Source: Casuarina equisetifolia
Taxonomy: Eukaryota > Streptophyta > Magnoliopsida > Fagales > Casuarinaceae
Reading direction: 5' to 3'
NCBI GenBank assembly: GCA_028551475.1
Contig: CM052354.1
Coordinates: 6,640,001-6,704,000 of the forward strand
DNA length: 64,000 nt
Part shown: positions 23,450-35,139 of the stretch, piece by piece
Numbering within the stretch: position 1 is the stretch's first letter
Layout: the number at the start of each line of letters is the position of its first letter
Notes under the pieces: model-generated
Database searches by the model: none
The model's input: the letters and a program-made list of their open reading frames with translations, nothing else
What the model was told of the DNA's origin: nothing
Program-made: the position numbers and the translations under genes

Positions 23450-24899
23450 AGAAAGATAGAGGATACAATAGTTTAGTTTTATAGTTATAGATTTCTTCCA
23501 AAATTAAAAGCTACTTTGAAGCATAAATCCTATAGTAATCTTTCTTGCCCCCCCCCTCTCCCCCCAAAAAAAAAAAATCTACTAAAATAACATTTTTTTT
23601 TTTTTTACTTATCTCTTGTTGCAATGTGTTGTCTAAGAGCATCTTCAATATAGTAGCAAAAGGATTAGGCAAAAATTTACCCCTAGAAATATTAAAGAAA
23701 ACATATTTTTGTGCTAAGAGCTAATGTATAATTATCACAACAATACACATGAGAAAAGATAAAATTATTATAAAAGCATATTAAAAACAATAAAATTTTT
23801 GAAGTTTCCTAAAAAATTTAAATATTAGATTGAAAGTTGCATTACAACTATTGGATACTTTGTAAACATAAATGACTTTCTTCATACAATCCTTTTTTGT
23901 CATTGCAAAGGAAGGAAGAAGGAGGTTAGATGATCAAAATTGTTAAATATAAAAGTTTGTATCCTTGCTCATTGTATCCTTCAAAGTTACATTGTATCAC
24001 ATTTGGAATTATAAAAATAGAAAAAAATTCAACCTAGATAACTTGACCATTATTATAAAAATTAAGACATGAGAGTCAAGATATAATCAATCAAGGAAGT
24101 ATAACCTATAAATTATAATAAGTTTTTACAAGAGCTTTAAAATTTTCCACATGCAATTTTTTATCCCAAATGATGAAGTTTAATTAAATAATTTTTATTT
24201 CTTTTTTGTGCTATATAATACCTAACATTTTATGGAGAAAAAAAAATGGAGGGGTCTAAAATCATGTGCCTTACAATTGTCAACAACAAGTGGCCCTACT
24301 TCAATCACAACCTTAACGTTGTTATTGGACAACTAGCATTGACATGGCATGTCGTAATATCTGGTGAAACTTGTAAGAAAGAGAGAAACTAGGAAAGGAA
24401 GCTAGAGTGAGCAAACTATGTACTATATTATTTGATCTTAACTATGTAATGCAAGGCTTACATTAATAAAGCGTAATGCTTAAATCTATGAAAGTAAATA
24501 ATATGTATGCAATTATTACAATATATTAAACCTAATTATAAGACCCAATATGGGAGCATACTTGGTGTGATTTCTATATGAAGAGTCCATATGGCTCTGT
24601 TTTTTGTCAAGTCGGCATTGAATGAAATAAAACCATTAGAAAAACCAGTAAAGGAAAAGAAGAAAAGGAAAAGACAAAGAGGAAGGAACAAAAAATAAAG
24701 AATGAAACCCCGATGGGCACTGAAGTCATAGGTAGTAGCAAGAGAAGCCCAAAATAAAGAAAGATAAAAAGATGAAAAGTGAAGTGGTGTCAATGGGAGG
24801 CATTAAATGTGACATTGAGTTCTACTCAAGGCTAAAGGAAAAGTAGCTCTTTTATAAGGTTGTTAATCTTAGTTATAACTTCTTAAGATTAGTCCCCTC
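23450..24899. other. non-coding spacer with homopolymer runs
   Basis: Nothing coding. A C-rich run next to an A-run (23548-23578) and a T-run (about 23593-23606) may mark poly(A) ends of old insertions. The rest is AT-rich without recognisable repeats. Confidence 0.4.
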
Positions 24900-26075
24900 T
24901 ATTAAATGGATGCTTATAATGCTTTTGTTTCTAGTGACTTGAAGGAAGAAATTTACACAGATCTTCTTCTGGGATTACACAAACATGGAAAGTCTTGAGT
25001 GTGTCATCTATGTATATTCCTTTATGGATGCAAATAAGACGTTTGGAAATAGTATGCTAAGTTTACTACAACACTTACAATAACTCTTTTAAAGCAATCT
25101 AAGCATGATTATGCCCTATTTATTTGAGCTAAAGGTACTTTAACTATCTATTTATTGATATATGTCGATGATATACTCATCATGGGAAACAACATACATG
25201 TCATTATAAATCTTAAGAAATACTTGCATTCCACTTTTTGTATCAAGGATCTAAGTCTACCTAAGTTTTTCCTAGGCATTAAGATTGCACTATTAGACAA
25301 AGGAATTCATCTTAGTCAACACAAGTTTGTCCTAATTGTACAAGATGTGAAGTTCACACAATATAATATGATACTGGAGTGTCTCCCTTGGAAGAAGATC
25401 TCTTGCTCACAAATCCTTCTAGTTATTATAGATTAATTGAGAAAATTATTACCTCACAATGTCTAGATCTAATATATGCTAAGTTGTGCAAATTTTCAAT
25501 TAATTCATGCATGATCGAAAAACTTATACATAAATATACCTTGAAAGTGGTGAGGTATTTGAAATGATGTCTAAGCTTTAGAATTCTTTTGCACTGAGAC
25601 TACAATATAGAAATGACTACTTATTGTGATACAAATTATGCCACTTGTTCCATGAGTTGAAGGTCCATCACAAGATTTTGTATTAAGTTAGGAAATTCTT
25701 CACTGTCATGGAAGATTAAGAAATAGCTAATGATGTTATTTTTATGAGCTAAGTTAGAATATTAGGCAATGACAAAAACAACTTGTGAGATAGTTTAGTT
25801 ACGAGGCTTGCTTCAAGATCATGGACTTTGGATAAGAGGACCCACCATCCTATTTTGTGACAAGGATTTAGTACTCTAAACTCACAACCAATTTCATAGT
25901 TCATGAGAAGATGAAATGTATTGAGGTTGATCATCATTTCACCAAAGATAAGATTTAGGAAGGTATAATCAACTTGTATATATTTCCTCCAAGCCTTTAT
26001 GTCAAAGATAACATACTTTTCTATTAAAAAAGCTTGATGTTCTTGACATATATAAACTACCAACTTAAGGGAGAG
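24900..26075 (+). pseudogene. copia RT and RNase H remnant, 5'-truncated
   Basis: Plus-strand reading begins in RVT_2 with 'MDAYNAF' and 'DLKEEIYTDLLLGLHKHG' (about 24906-24990), reaches 'LLIYVDDILIMGNN' (intact Y-x-D-D box, about 25155) and 'STFCIKDLSLPKFFLGIKIA', then RNase H-side blocks ('YRLIEKI', 'HKYTLKVVRYLK'). It ends at a polypurine tract, AAGGGAGAG at about 26067-26075. Numerous stops. Everything 5' of RT is absent. Confidence 0.8.
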
Positions 26076-26359
26076 TGTTGGAGATATGATTGTTAATGAT
26101 TGATTAGGCCTTGATATTACCATTATTCTCCACATGTTTAAGTTTATTCTAATATTGTATTTTGGGAATGTAGATCATTGTATAGGGAAAGTTTCTTTAT
26201 TTGTCTGTAATTGTTTCCATTACAAGTTTAGTCATCGTTCTATAAGAAGACCCTTGTACTCATTTACTATCAAGCAATACATATATAATTTCTCAAGTTT
26301 ATGTCTTCTTTTACTTTTTGATTTCTTGTCAAAAATCATTAAATTTTTTTTAGAGTGCA
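26076..26359 (+). repeat. 3' LTR of the truncated copia
   Basis: The classical junction AACTTAAGGGAGAG|TGTTGGAGATATGA sets the LTR start at 26076. The end is placed near GAGTGCA (26359), where homology to unit C flank begins, giving about 284 bp; the end is less sure than the start. Confidence 0.6.
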
Positions 26360-26543
26360 ATCATTAAACACTAATCACCATAGGTAGGAGGCGGTACTCT
26401 CACACTAGTGTTGGGAGTTTGATCCAACGGTCTAAGTAAGAAGACCAGTCACCTACTCTCAAACTCAGCCATATCTCATTATGGTATCAGAGATTACAAT
26501 GGCTAAGTAGCATTAAGAGAGAACAAATGCTAAAAACAAACGA

Positions 26544-26909
26544 ATTCTTTTTTTTTTTTTTGGTGAAAGGTCAAATTATATATCATGGTAAAAATTTACA
26601 AAATTGTTCGATTACAAAACATCATCATTTAAGCTCAAATATTGCATTTGGCAAATTCTAAAGCTCTTGTAAGAATTTATTACAATTTGTAGGCTTGACT
26701 CCTCTAGTAGATGAAATCTTCTCTCTCGCATCCTTCTTGATTTTAATAATAATGGTTGACTTATCTAGACTTGTATCACTGAATCTTCTTCTATTTCTTT
26801 CTATCCAAATGTGATACAATACAGCCTTGAAAGATATACTAAGCAAAGTTGCTGCAAAACTCTTCCTTTTGACAGCCTTAATCATCCAACATATTTCAGC
26901 TCTCCAGTG
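26544..26909 (-). mobile_element. 5'-truncated LINE tail insertion with 13-bp target duplication
   Basis: A minus-strand frame (26918-26658) reads 'SFKAVLYHIWIERNRRRF', the zf-RVT-adjacent C-terminal block of plant L1-type RT proteins. The minus-strand 3' end is a poly(A) of about 14 (T-run 26548-26561). TAAAAACAAACGA (26531-26543) and TAAAAACAAATGA (26910-26922) flank it, a 13-bp duplication with one mismatch. Unit C has the uninterrupted target word GCTAAAAACAAACAAC near 43810. Hence this is a 366-bp dead-on-arrival insertion private to unit B. Confidence 0.85.
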
Positions 26910-27341
26910 TAAAAACAAATGACTTTGCTAAGAGAAATGATGGAAATGAAGCAAGATTAGAAAAATTCATAATGGATAGTGTCCAACTGCAAGAAGATCG
27001 AGGGGAAAGCTACATTCATCACAAGATGGATGCAAAATTCATAATGCTACATGACAAATACACAATAGTTTATACATAGCCATCCTCGGGTTTGTATGCT
27101 ACGCTCATTTATGTAGTATCAACGTCAGTAATTGTCTGTTTAAGAATACCAACGTTGCAGATGTTGTTCCAAAGGCGTTGGTGATTTAATGTGTGGGTTA
27201 TAAATTTGAGCCGTACTGCATAGTATATGAGGCAAAAGGGAATTGGATAATCGTTAGGCTAAAAATTCAATTTAAAAGAAGGATGTCATTTACTAGTTCA
27301 GCTTTTTATTCAACCCAATTTTGCATTGAAAAATAAAAAAT

Positions 27342-30300
27342 TCAAGGACATCTCCCACTGGGACCTCCATATGTGAAGGCTGGCCTAAGATTTGATGGTA
27401 GACCCCCACGAGGATAAATAATCCCGTAACACTGTCCACCGATACGGGACCCAGCCACTATGTCGTGAGTAATGTCAACCAATTGGTAGTCTGAATTCAT
27501 AATATGAACATTTGCAAAGAAACCACATCTTTTTGGGTATAGGCTTGTAAAGTTACCATTTCCCATTGGTACCCGAGTTTGTATATCAGGAGAAGAAAAT
27601 GTTGCTCCGCCATATCGAATAGAAGTTGCTCCTGAAGCTAAATGAGTGAATAACTCCTTTGGCCAATATCCAATTTTGATGTAAGAAGGAACCATAACCC
27701 ACCAATTACCAGTTGATTGGTCCTGCCAAGCATACAAATTATCCCAATTACGTACTGCTTCAATCATATTTGCTAAAGGAACAAATTGTTACTTGGTATA
27801 GAAAATCAAACAAAAGAAAATTAGATTATGATTAAGAAAAGCACTAAAAATTTGCTTGACATTGCATATTGCCAAAGAAGACATAGTATATTATTAATAG
27901 TAGTAGAACTAGCATAGTAGCATTAAGATTAGTATTTAGAAACTACAACAAATGTAAATGATATCTGAAGATGAGCCAAAATATGAATGAATATTTCATG
28001 TAAAGTATTCTAGGGAAAGAAACTAGTAAAAATATCAAACAAACATCATTTCTCTGCTTCATTATTTGTGTAAGAAAGTATATTTTCTCTTTAGAATAAA
28101 CTTGTAGCAATGATATGTTTTTTTTTTAACTTTTAAAGGAAATTCTACCTAATAGAATTTAGATAATATGGGATGATTCATATTATTCTTAGCATGCTTC
28201 CTCCAATAAGCTAAACTATTTTTCATGTAAGAAGTAATAAGCATTTTCACTAATCATTACAAGATCTGTTTGCATGGTGTGTGCTTAGAACCTAAAATAT
28301 ATCATCATGTAAAAAAATTATTCTTGTAAAAATTGGTTACAATAGTCGTTTATGATTTATTTTAAAGAGAATTCTTAAGCAAAATAATGTGTGACAACTC
28401 ACAATATCCTTTACAATTGTTTTCATTGTAAGAAAAATTTAAAATTTCAGTTGACAAATTTATTTCCTAGAAAAGTGTGCTACTCCAAAGAAGATATTTC
28501 CTTTTTTAGATATTGCAAATTTACCATAATTAACAAAGTAGGAGATTATGCATTACCTGGATAATACTGACATCGTTTACGTATTGCACTCCTCTGTACA
28601 CAGAAATTTGAGGGAGATATCCCCCAAGGAAATAGTGAGGATCCACTTGTACAAAGCCAGGACATAGTACATTGTAACAACCAGTTTTTTGATAACCATC
28701 AGCCTGTTGATATGTTTCTCAAATAAATCCAATTAAGAGTCCGTTCTCAACCAACCACAAGATAAAAGATGAAGAGATAGGAATAAGTAATTAGTTCTTA
28801 CAGTCCAATGTGCAGTAAGCCGCGTGCCATTATCACCATACAAAGCAGGATGCACCTGATACAAGAATTTTCCGAAGAAAAAGCAAGAAAGCACAGTAAT
28901 GATGGCATAAGATGTATTAGTTATGGAATCTAAAGTTTATCATAGAACTACTAAGATATATCCAAATAATTAGATGTGACTTACAGCCCATCCAATTTCT
29001 ATGACATTAGCTACATCGTCAGGTCCATTTCGAACCCATATTTGAGCTTTGCTATATTGGTTTTCTAACACTTGTGGATTCAATGTGCTAATATTTGCCC
29101 TTGCTCCATAGTAAGTCGTATTCTTTGTTGTGTCAATTGTCGCAGACTACATAAAAAATGGTGATCAATAAGTTAAATATAACAAACACATTGATTGGAT
29201 ATCAGTCATATGTACACTAATTTTCTATGGTTTATTTGACTTCGTCAAAATCATTTGGGTTATACAATTATTAGAAAGCTCATCTCCTCTTTAAAATGGC
29301 TTGAAATAAAAGAAATAATTTGATTGTTGATAGTAGATTTCATAAGAAGTTATAAGCAGATTAAATATTCCAGCATATTCCCTATGACTAGTATGACTAA
29401 AAATCATCAGTTTCATAAGTAGTATGAAGATGGGATCCTATGCTTGAAATATAGTTTACAACAAAATCATATTTATATAACCCACAAGCTTTACTACTAT
29501 GTCAATCAATTTATTTCCTCTTGAAAATTTGCTTGTAAGGAATCAGTCAATTGCTCAACAATAACCACTCATCGACCTAGAATATAAAATAAATAGTATA
29601 AACATACTAACATTAATATTAAAAAAACAAAGTAATTCAAATTCTGACCTAAAGCATCTTTGACTTCTTTTATGGAGGATATACTACTTATCATATACTC
29701 CTTGACTAAGAAACGTCCTCAGATAGGTCACATAGGGAGTTCAGAAACCCTCTCTTTTACAAATTTTTTGTATGAAAAATAATCTTAGAAGTATCTAACA
29801 AAGTAATATTAATTTGAGGAAAAATATGATTTTCCAATATAATAAAGAAATCCCTCATCTGTATGACACTAGTATATTTTGTACTTACATATTCACCAAC
29901 AAGTGCAGCGGAAAAGTGTTCGAATGCTCCCACCATGTGCATCTCCCAGTTTAATTTTTTGTATAGGAACCATCCCCGCTGTGCAACGACCACCGGGAAA
30001 ACCCATTGCCGTAAGTGTGGTTTCTGTTAAAGCTTCATCTATTTTCCTTGTTAGGAAACTTGGGTTCATCTATATAATCATGTTGCAAACCATCAGTGGG
30101 TTGTAGGAGTAAAGGCATTCGATTGCTATTGAAAAACTAGGCGACAGTATCCGTCCACCACCATATCATTGTCAAAAATATTTAAAAAGCTAGCTTAAAA
30201 AATTGCAATTACCTGAATTTTGTGATTCTTAAGCAAAGGATGATCGAAAGCAGGTTGCTTATATATATCCACACAATCGTACTCATCAGAATTGCTTGAC

Positions 30301-30555
30301 TGCACATTATGAAGCAAAGTTCTTGTAAAAGTTCCTCATTAATCGTATTCTCAAGGTTCAATACAAGTAAATTTTATAGGTGAAGCATCAATTGTACTCT
30401 TCATTCATAAATATTTTTACCGGAATTGTGTTAGCTGCTATCTCATCTTGGATTACTTTTCCTCCTTCCAACCCCTCCCGGAAAATGCTTCTTCCTCCAT
30501 CAACTCCACAGTAGCTAAAAGTTACAGCAAGAATAAGAGACATAAACAAACCCAT
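27342..30555 (-). pseudogene. neprosin-family copy B, frameshift in exon 3
   Basis: All seven exons keep their places: 30555-30421, 30299-30213, 30069-29889, 29146-28985, 28855-28802, 28703-28557, 27722-27342, with good GT..AG borders. Exon 3 is 181 bp instead of 183: an in-frame 3-bp loss near its start plus one extra A/T at 29912-29915 (AAAA where A and C have AAA). The shift brings TGA at 29893-29895, before the Neprosin domain. The rest is well preserved, including the signal peptide, '[20 protein letters not shown]', 'IEIGWA' and 'PMGNGNF'. Exon 3 also changes the conserved CPEG to CTAG, and the region fitting the second catalytic Glu reads YGGA as in A and C. Either a recent pseudogene or, if the extra base is a sequence error, a third gene. 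Confidence 0.82.
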
Positions 30556-30621
30556 AATGCTTTTGAAGAAAAATTCCCGAAACTTGTTCTAATATATATG
30601 CTATACCAGAGAGTTTTAAAT

Positions 30622-30915
30622 TTGTTAATTAGTTGTAATTACCAATTTGAAAGATTTTTTTCCTTATAATTAACTTTTTTTAAAGAGATCACAGCATCTA
30701 TCTAGCCAATTCAATTGACAATTAGTTGTAGTTACCATATTTGAAAGAATGTTTTCCTCATAATTAAAATTCATTTAAGAAGATCCCGGTATCTATCTAG
30801 CTCCGCCAACTGACAATTCCTTGTAGTTACCATTCTCTGAAAGATTTAAAAAGATTTAAGTATTTGTCTAGCCCCGACAACCAAAATTGGCTGTAGTTAC
30901 CAATTAGTTGAATTA
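30622..30915. repeat. upstream tandem repeats of neprosin copy B
   Basis: Four degenerate copies of the same 75-95 bp unit seen before genes A and C (starts near 30623, 30715, 30807 and 30870), one more than in A or C. The last is short and diverged. Confidence 0.75.
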
Positions 30916-31084
30916 CAACGTATTTCGAATTATCAAAGTTTCTATCTGGAATGTTAAAAGCAAAAACTCCAGATGCTTGGCACGTCATCATTGATGCCAC
31001 ATCAACAACACGTGGCAAGATCTTGGCAGATCACGTGGACTATTAAAAACACGTTGGATCAATGGAGAAAAGGTGCGCACATGT

Positions 31085-32255
31085 GATACATGTGGTATCA
31101 AAGACTAAAATGGCTAAGCAACGTTAACAGAGAACAAGAGCTAAAAACAACATTACAATGACAATCTTGCTCATTTGCATGATGGAGCGAATGCAGAAGA
31201 TAAGTAAAATTCATGATGGACAGTGTCCAAATGCCGCAACATTGTCAGGAAAGCTACGTTCATCATCCGATGGATGTAAAATTCATACTGCTATATGACG
31301 GATATACAGTAGTTTATACATTACTTCTCTAGAGTTTTTATGCTACACTCATTTACGTAGTATCAACATCAGTTATTGTCTACTCAAGCATTGTACTAGG
31401 TAAATTTCAACTTTAGAAGATACCTATAATTGAAAAAGATTGCTTAAAAGAGAGAAACCTTCCTTTCTTCCTTATGCAAGGTTTAAGCCTACATCACCAA
31501 CGATTGATTATTGATAGTTTCGTTAAATCTTACAACTAATTGTTGAATTTGTATGAATTGGATTATTTTGTGTTTCTTAGTTTCATAATTCATTATAATT
31601 TTGCTATCATCCTATGTCAACGTTGCAAATCTTGTTCAAAATGGTTGCTGTTTTGATGTGAGGGTTACATCTTTGAGTCGTACTGCATAGTATGTGTGGC
31701 AAAAGGCAATCAGATAATCATCAAGTTAAAATTTCAATTTAATAGAAGGGTGTCTTATAAGTTAGAACTGAAGCAAAAAGAAAAAAGAAAAAAAAGGAAT
31801 AAGGACTTCTCCCACCCGGACCTCCATAGGTGAAGACTTGCCGAATGTCTAAAGGATGAAACACATGATGATAAATAATCTCTTAACACTATGCGTCCAT
31901 ATGGATCTCAGCCATTGTGTCAGGAGTAATGTCAACCAGTTGGTAGTCTGAATTCATAATTTGAAAATTTGCAAAAAGATCACATCTGTCTCTATTTCAG
32001 CTTGGAAAGTAACCAACCCATTGGTACTTGAGTATGTACATCAGGAGGAGAAAATGTTGCACCACAATATCGAACAGAAAACACCCCTGAAGGTAAATGA
32101 GTGAATAACTCTTTTGGCCAATATTCAATTTCAGTATCATAAGGAATCATAACCCACCAATTACCAGTTGATTGGTCCTACCAAGTATACAGGTTATTCT
32201 AATTAAGCACTACTACAATCATATTTGCTAAAGGAACAAAGTGCTACTTGGATTC
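31085..32255 (-). repeat. collapsed unit B2: 3' flank plus exon 7 relic
   Basis: A further copy of the unit's 3' flank (ACTAAAATGGCTAAGCAACG, as near 43776 and 26498), then the exon 7 relic. At about 32255 it jumps from intron 6 to sequence that in units A and C lies upstream of exon 1 (20135 and 48365), so exons 1-6 were deleted. Confidence 0.75.
31803..32187 (-). pseudogene. neprosin exon 7 relic
   Basis: It aligns along its length with exon 7 of genes A-C (TGGTAGTCTGAATTCATAAT, TTTGGCCAATATTCAATTT, ACCAATTACCAGTTGATTGGTCC) but has small indels, for example near 32020, that break the frame. The splice acceptor CAG before GAC-CAA is changed to TAG. No upstream exons remain. Confidence 0.8.
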
Positions 32256-32552
32256 ATAAATTGAGAACATCCAGCCCTTGCTAAATAGTCATTATTTAGA
32301 TTATTCTTATTTTGTACGATAAATGGGATAAATTTGGTGCGTAACCGGTTGCCAATGGCCAGATACATCTGCTAAAATTGGCTAGCTTGCCTCATAAGTT
32401 CTATAAGACCTTGAACTTGGCCTATATAAGATATCAAAATGCCGTATTTTTAGTTTTAATAATTAACATCTTGCGTTTTATTTAGGTGAAAAATATATAT
32501 GTGGAATAGTTTATTAAAATCATATTTTTAGTATTTCTTTTCCATGTACTAA

Positions 32553-32591
<39 letters not shown>

Positions 32592-33955
32592 TGTCTTTGG
32601 CCATCATAATCGTTGCATCTATTACGGCATCAAATTTTGACACAATACAATTAAAAATGCACACAAAAGAAAAGCCATTTTCTCACTATGTAGTATATAT
32701 TTTAGAAAAAAATGATACTTTGGACAAAAAAGAGAAAAAAAATTGTTCTGGCCACTGATCAATTCTTTTAAATTGTAGAAAAAAAATATTTCCATTTTCA
32801 AAACTCATTAGTTTCTTAGCATCATTTCCAATAATGAGTTAAATGCCATGTTTCAAAAAAAAAAAAAAGGAAATGGCACACTGTTAACCTCAAACAATTA
32901 CGTTGAAGATATAGAAACCGGATGAAGAAATAGTTCAAATTCATTCTTCACCTTTCGTGTAAAGTGAAATAACATGATCCTCAGCATGAATATTTAGATC
33001 ATGTATAATGCTAAAAACGTGACACTTGAAAATCTGTACATTTCATGAACAAAATATAGAAGGCAAGAAGGCAAGAAGAACATAGGCATATAAAAAGACT
33101 TCCGCAAAAAGAAATGTCAAACATACAAAATATTTTTGAGGATTACTTTTACCAATTGCCAGTGATTTGAAAATCTTATTCCCAAAAATTAAAGGCGTCG
33201 ACCAGCAGCTAATAGAACAATTCCATATGCGAACGCTTACAAATGAAAATACTCTTGCAAACTAGTATGACAATGCATTTGTTTTGGTCACATCATGTCG
33301 TACCACACAACACCATGAGCAGCCATGCGTTCAACATAAAAAGTATACCACAAAAATTTAAGAATTAAATTATGGCCGTCAGTTTCACCCATTCTGTCAA
33401 TTCAAAATCTTTTCCTGTGTTTACAATGCATTACAAATTTTACATTGAAGAAGTTTAACCTCAATAATTTTTTGATTGTCATTATCAAAACCTCAAGGAA
33501 TAATCTTAAAAGCAGTAGAGAAAGGATTCCAATAAGCTCCATTTTCATTTGCAAATTCATAAAAAAACAACTGTGAGCGAGTGCTGCAAAAGCAATGAAA
33601 ACAAATAAAGCCACGAGAAAGCTGAAGGCTGTTATTCTCAAGAAGACATAAAACCTATATAAATGCTAGGAATGGCCTAAGGGCAAAACTAAACCGTTTT
33701 GAATCTTTTAATTGTTACGATAAACAGCAGGTTGTCCATTTGGGTAGCCCAACTAGAGAACTTTAAACTTTATATGTCAGATGCAACTACAAAAAAGTTA
33801 CTTAGAAGAGAAAACACGTACTTGCTTCTTTATGCATGGGTAAGCCAAGCGCTCTACTAATATACTTTTAGATGGAAAACAATCCTGGATGTGTAAATCA
33901 AACTGTAAAAGAAGAAAAAAAAAACCATGATTTTTCCAATAGCATGAAAGAAATC
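32256..33955. repeat. non-coding part shared with unit C (48365-50090)
   Basis: No gene. Long-range similarity to unit C is seen through common words such as CCAGCCCTTGCTAAATAGTCATTATTTAG, CTTTGGACAAAAAAG and TTTTGGTCACATCATG. The corresponding part is missing from unit A beyond 20283. It holds a trinucleotide microsatellite. Confidence 0.6.
32553..32591. repeat. (ATT)n microsatellite
   Basis: About 13 perfect ATT units. Unit C lacks it at the matching place, so it grew after the duplication. Confidence 0.95.
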
Positions 33956-33959
33956 TGAC

Positions 33960-34330
33960 GTCTGTATGACTCTAGAGTGTTGTTACTTATATATTTGCCC
34001 ACATATGCACTTTAAAATCGTCGAATGCTTCCACCATGCTTGTTTTCAACTTTAATTCTTCATCATCCTTGCTTGGCTACCCCCTTGGGAAATATCTATT
34101 ACTGGAAGTGTGATTTTTATTAAAAATTTTATCTGTTGTCATTTTTGTTTGAGAAATCTGGGTATACCTACATCACAACGATGTGAAACACTGCTTAAAA
34201 CTTAGCATAAATTTTTTCAATTACTTGAACTTTGTAATTCTTAAGCAAAAGGTGATTAAAAGCAAGTTGCTAAAAGTGACATCAAGAATAAGAAACAAAA
34301 ATGAACCCATACCACTTTACCACGTGGTTG
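33960..34330 (-). pseudogene. neprosin 5' relic, minus strand of head-to-head pair 1
   Basis: Remnants of exon 3 (33975-34165; ATTTGCCCACATATGCA, AATGCTTCCACCATGCT, CTTGGCTACCCCCTTGG), then exon 2 (about 34215-34275) fused directly to the first part of exon 1 (GCTAAAAGTGACATCAAGAATAAGAAAC, ending at the former start AACCCAT near 34308). Exon 2 second half, intron 1 and most of exon 1 are missing. The same fusion occurs at 50290-50385. Confidence 0.75.
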
Positions 34331-34527
34331 GACTTTTGTCAATCAATTGTAGTTACAGATTTAAATTTTTTCCCCTTAATTAAAATTTATTTAAAAAGAC
34401 CACAATATCTAATAATAATCATATGATTAATTGAAAGAAATGGAATCTATAACTAATTAAAAAAATTAAAACTCCCTACACTGTATATATATGTATCAGT
34501 ACAAGTGTTGATAATTTTCTTCAAAAG

Positions 34528-35045
34528 CATTATGGGTTTGTTTATCTTTCTTATTTTGGTGTTATTTCAACTATTATGGAGTTAATGGATGAAGAAGCAT
34601 TTCTCAACTAAGGCTTGGCCTATCCAAAATTTACTTGTTTTAAAGCATTGCTACCTGTTTTTTACAAAACTTTTTCTCTCTTTCTGCCGTCAAGAAATTA
34701 TTATGATTATGATTATGTAAATATATATAAGCAATTTGCCTTTGATTATCCTTTGCTTAAGAATCATAAAATTTCATGAAAAGGTTTTATGCCAATTTTT
34801 TTTAACATTGCTAGCAAAAAGATTGTGGTAAACTGATAGTGTAGCTAGCTTTTTATGGCAATGGAAAACCTTTACTCCTCCAGTAACGCATTAATGGTTC
34901 AAAAGTTACGTAGATGAACCCAAGTTTCTCAAGAAGATGAACAAAAGGTTCATCAAAACTAAACTTACGGAAATGGGCGTTCCCGGGGATGGCCGCCTAG
35001 ATGGAATGGTACCAATAGTAAGAATCAAAGTTGAGACAATGCTAA
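34528..35045 (+). pseudogene. neprosin 5' relic, plus strand of head-to-head pair 1
   Basis: Plus-strand exon 1 relic begins CATTATGGGTTTGTTTATCTTTCTTA (34528). Exon 2 relic is at about 34690-34785 (TATATATAAGCAATTTGCC, CCTTTGCTTAAGAATCA) and exon 3 relic at about 34914-35045 (GATGAACCCAAGTTTCTC, GGAAATGGGCGTTCCCGG). Frameshifts and stops in each. No exons 4-7 follow. Confidence 0.75.
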
Positions 35046-35139
35046 ATTAAAACCCTGAGAAGTTAACGCTTGATGTCCAATATTATGATTGGTTGTAAAT
35101 GATACTCCTATTGTACTCATTTGAACTCCATATCATCAG

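Larger units (their letters stand above)
26361..30920 (-). repeat. segmental duplication unit B
   Basis: It starts at ATTAAACACTAATCACCATAG, which is also found at the start of unit C (43642). It carries the 3' flank, the seven-exon neprosin gene and the upstream tandem repeats. A LINE tail interrupts the 3' flank at 26544-26909. TATGGTATCAGAGATTAC (about 26482) resembles a Met-tRNA primer site, so the unit's outer flank may derive from an LTR element. Confidence 0.75.

Noticed and set aside
26482..26500. ATGGTATCAGAG as an active retroelement primer site
   Set aside because: It is not next to an LTR end of the neighbouring copia; it belongs to the duplicated flank shared with unit C, where it is mutated.
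32553..32591. Periodic repeat considered as CRISPR-like
   Set aside because: It is a simple ATT microsatellite without spacers.
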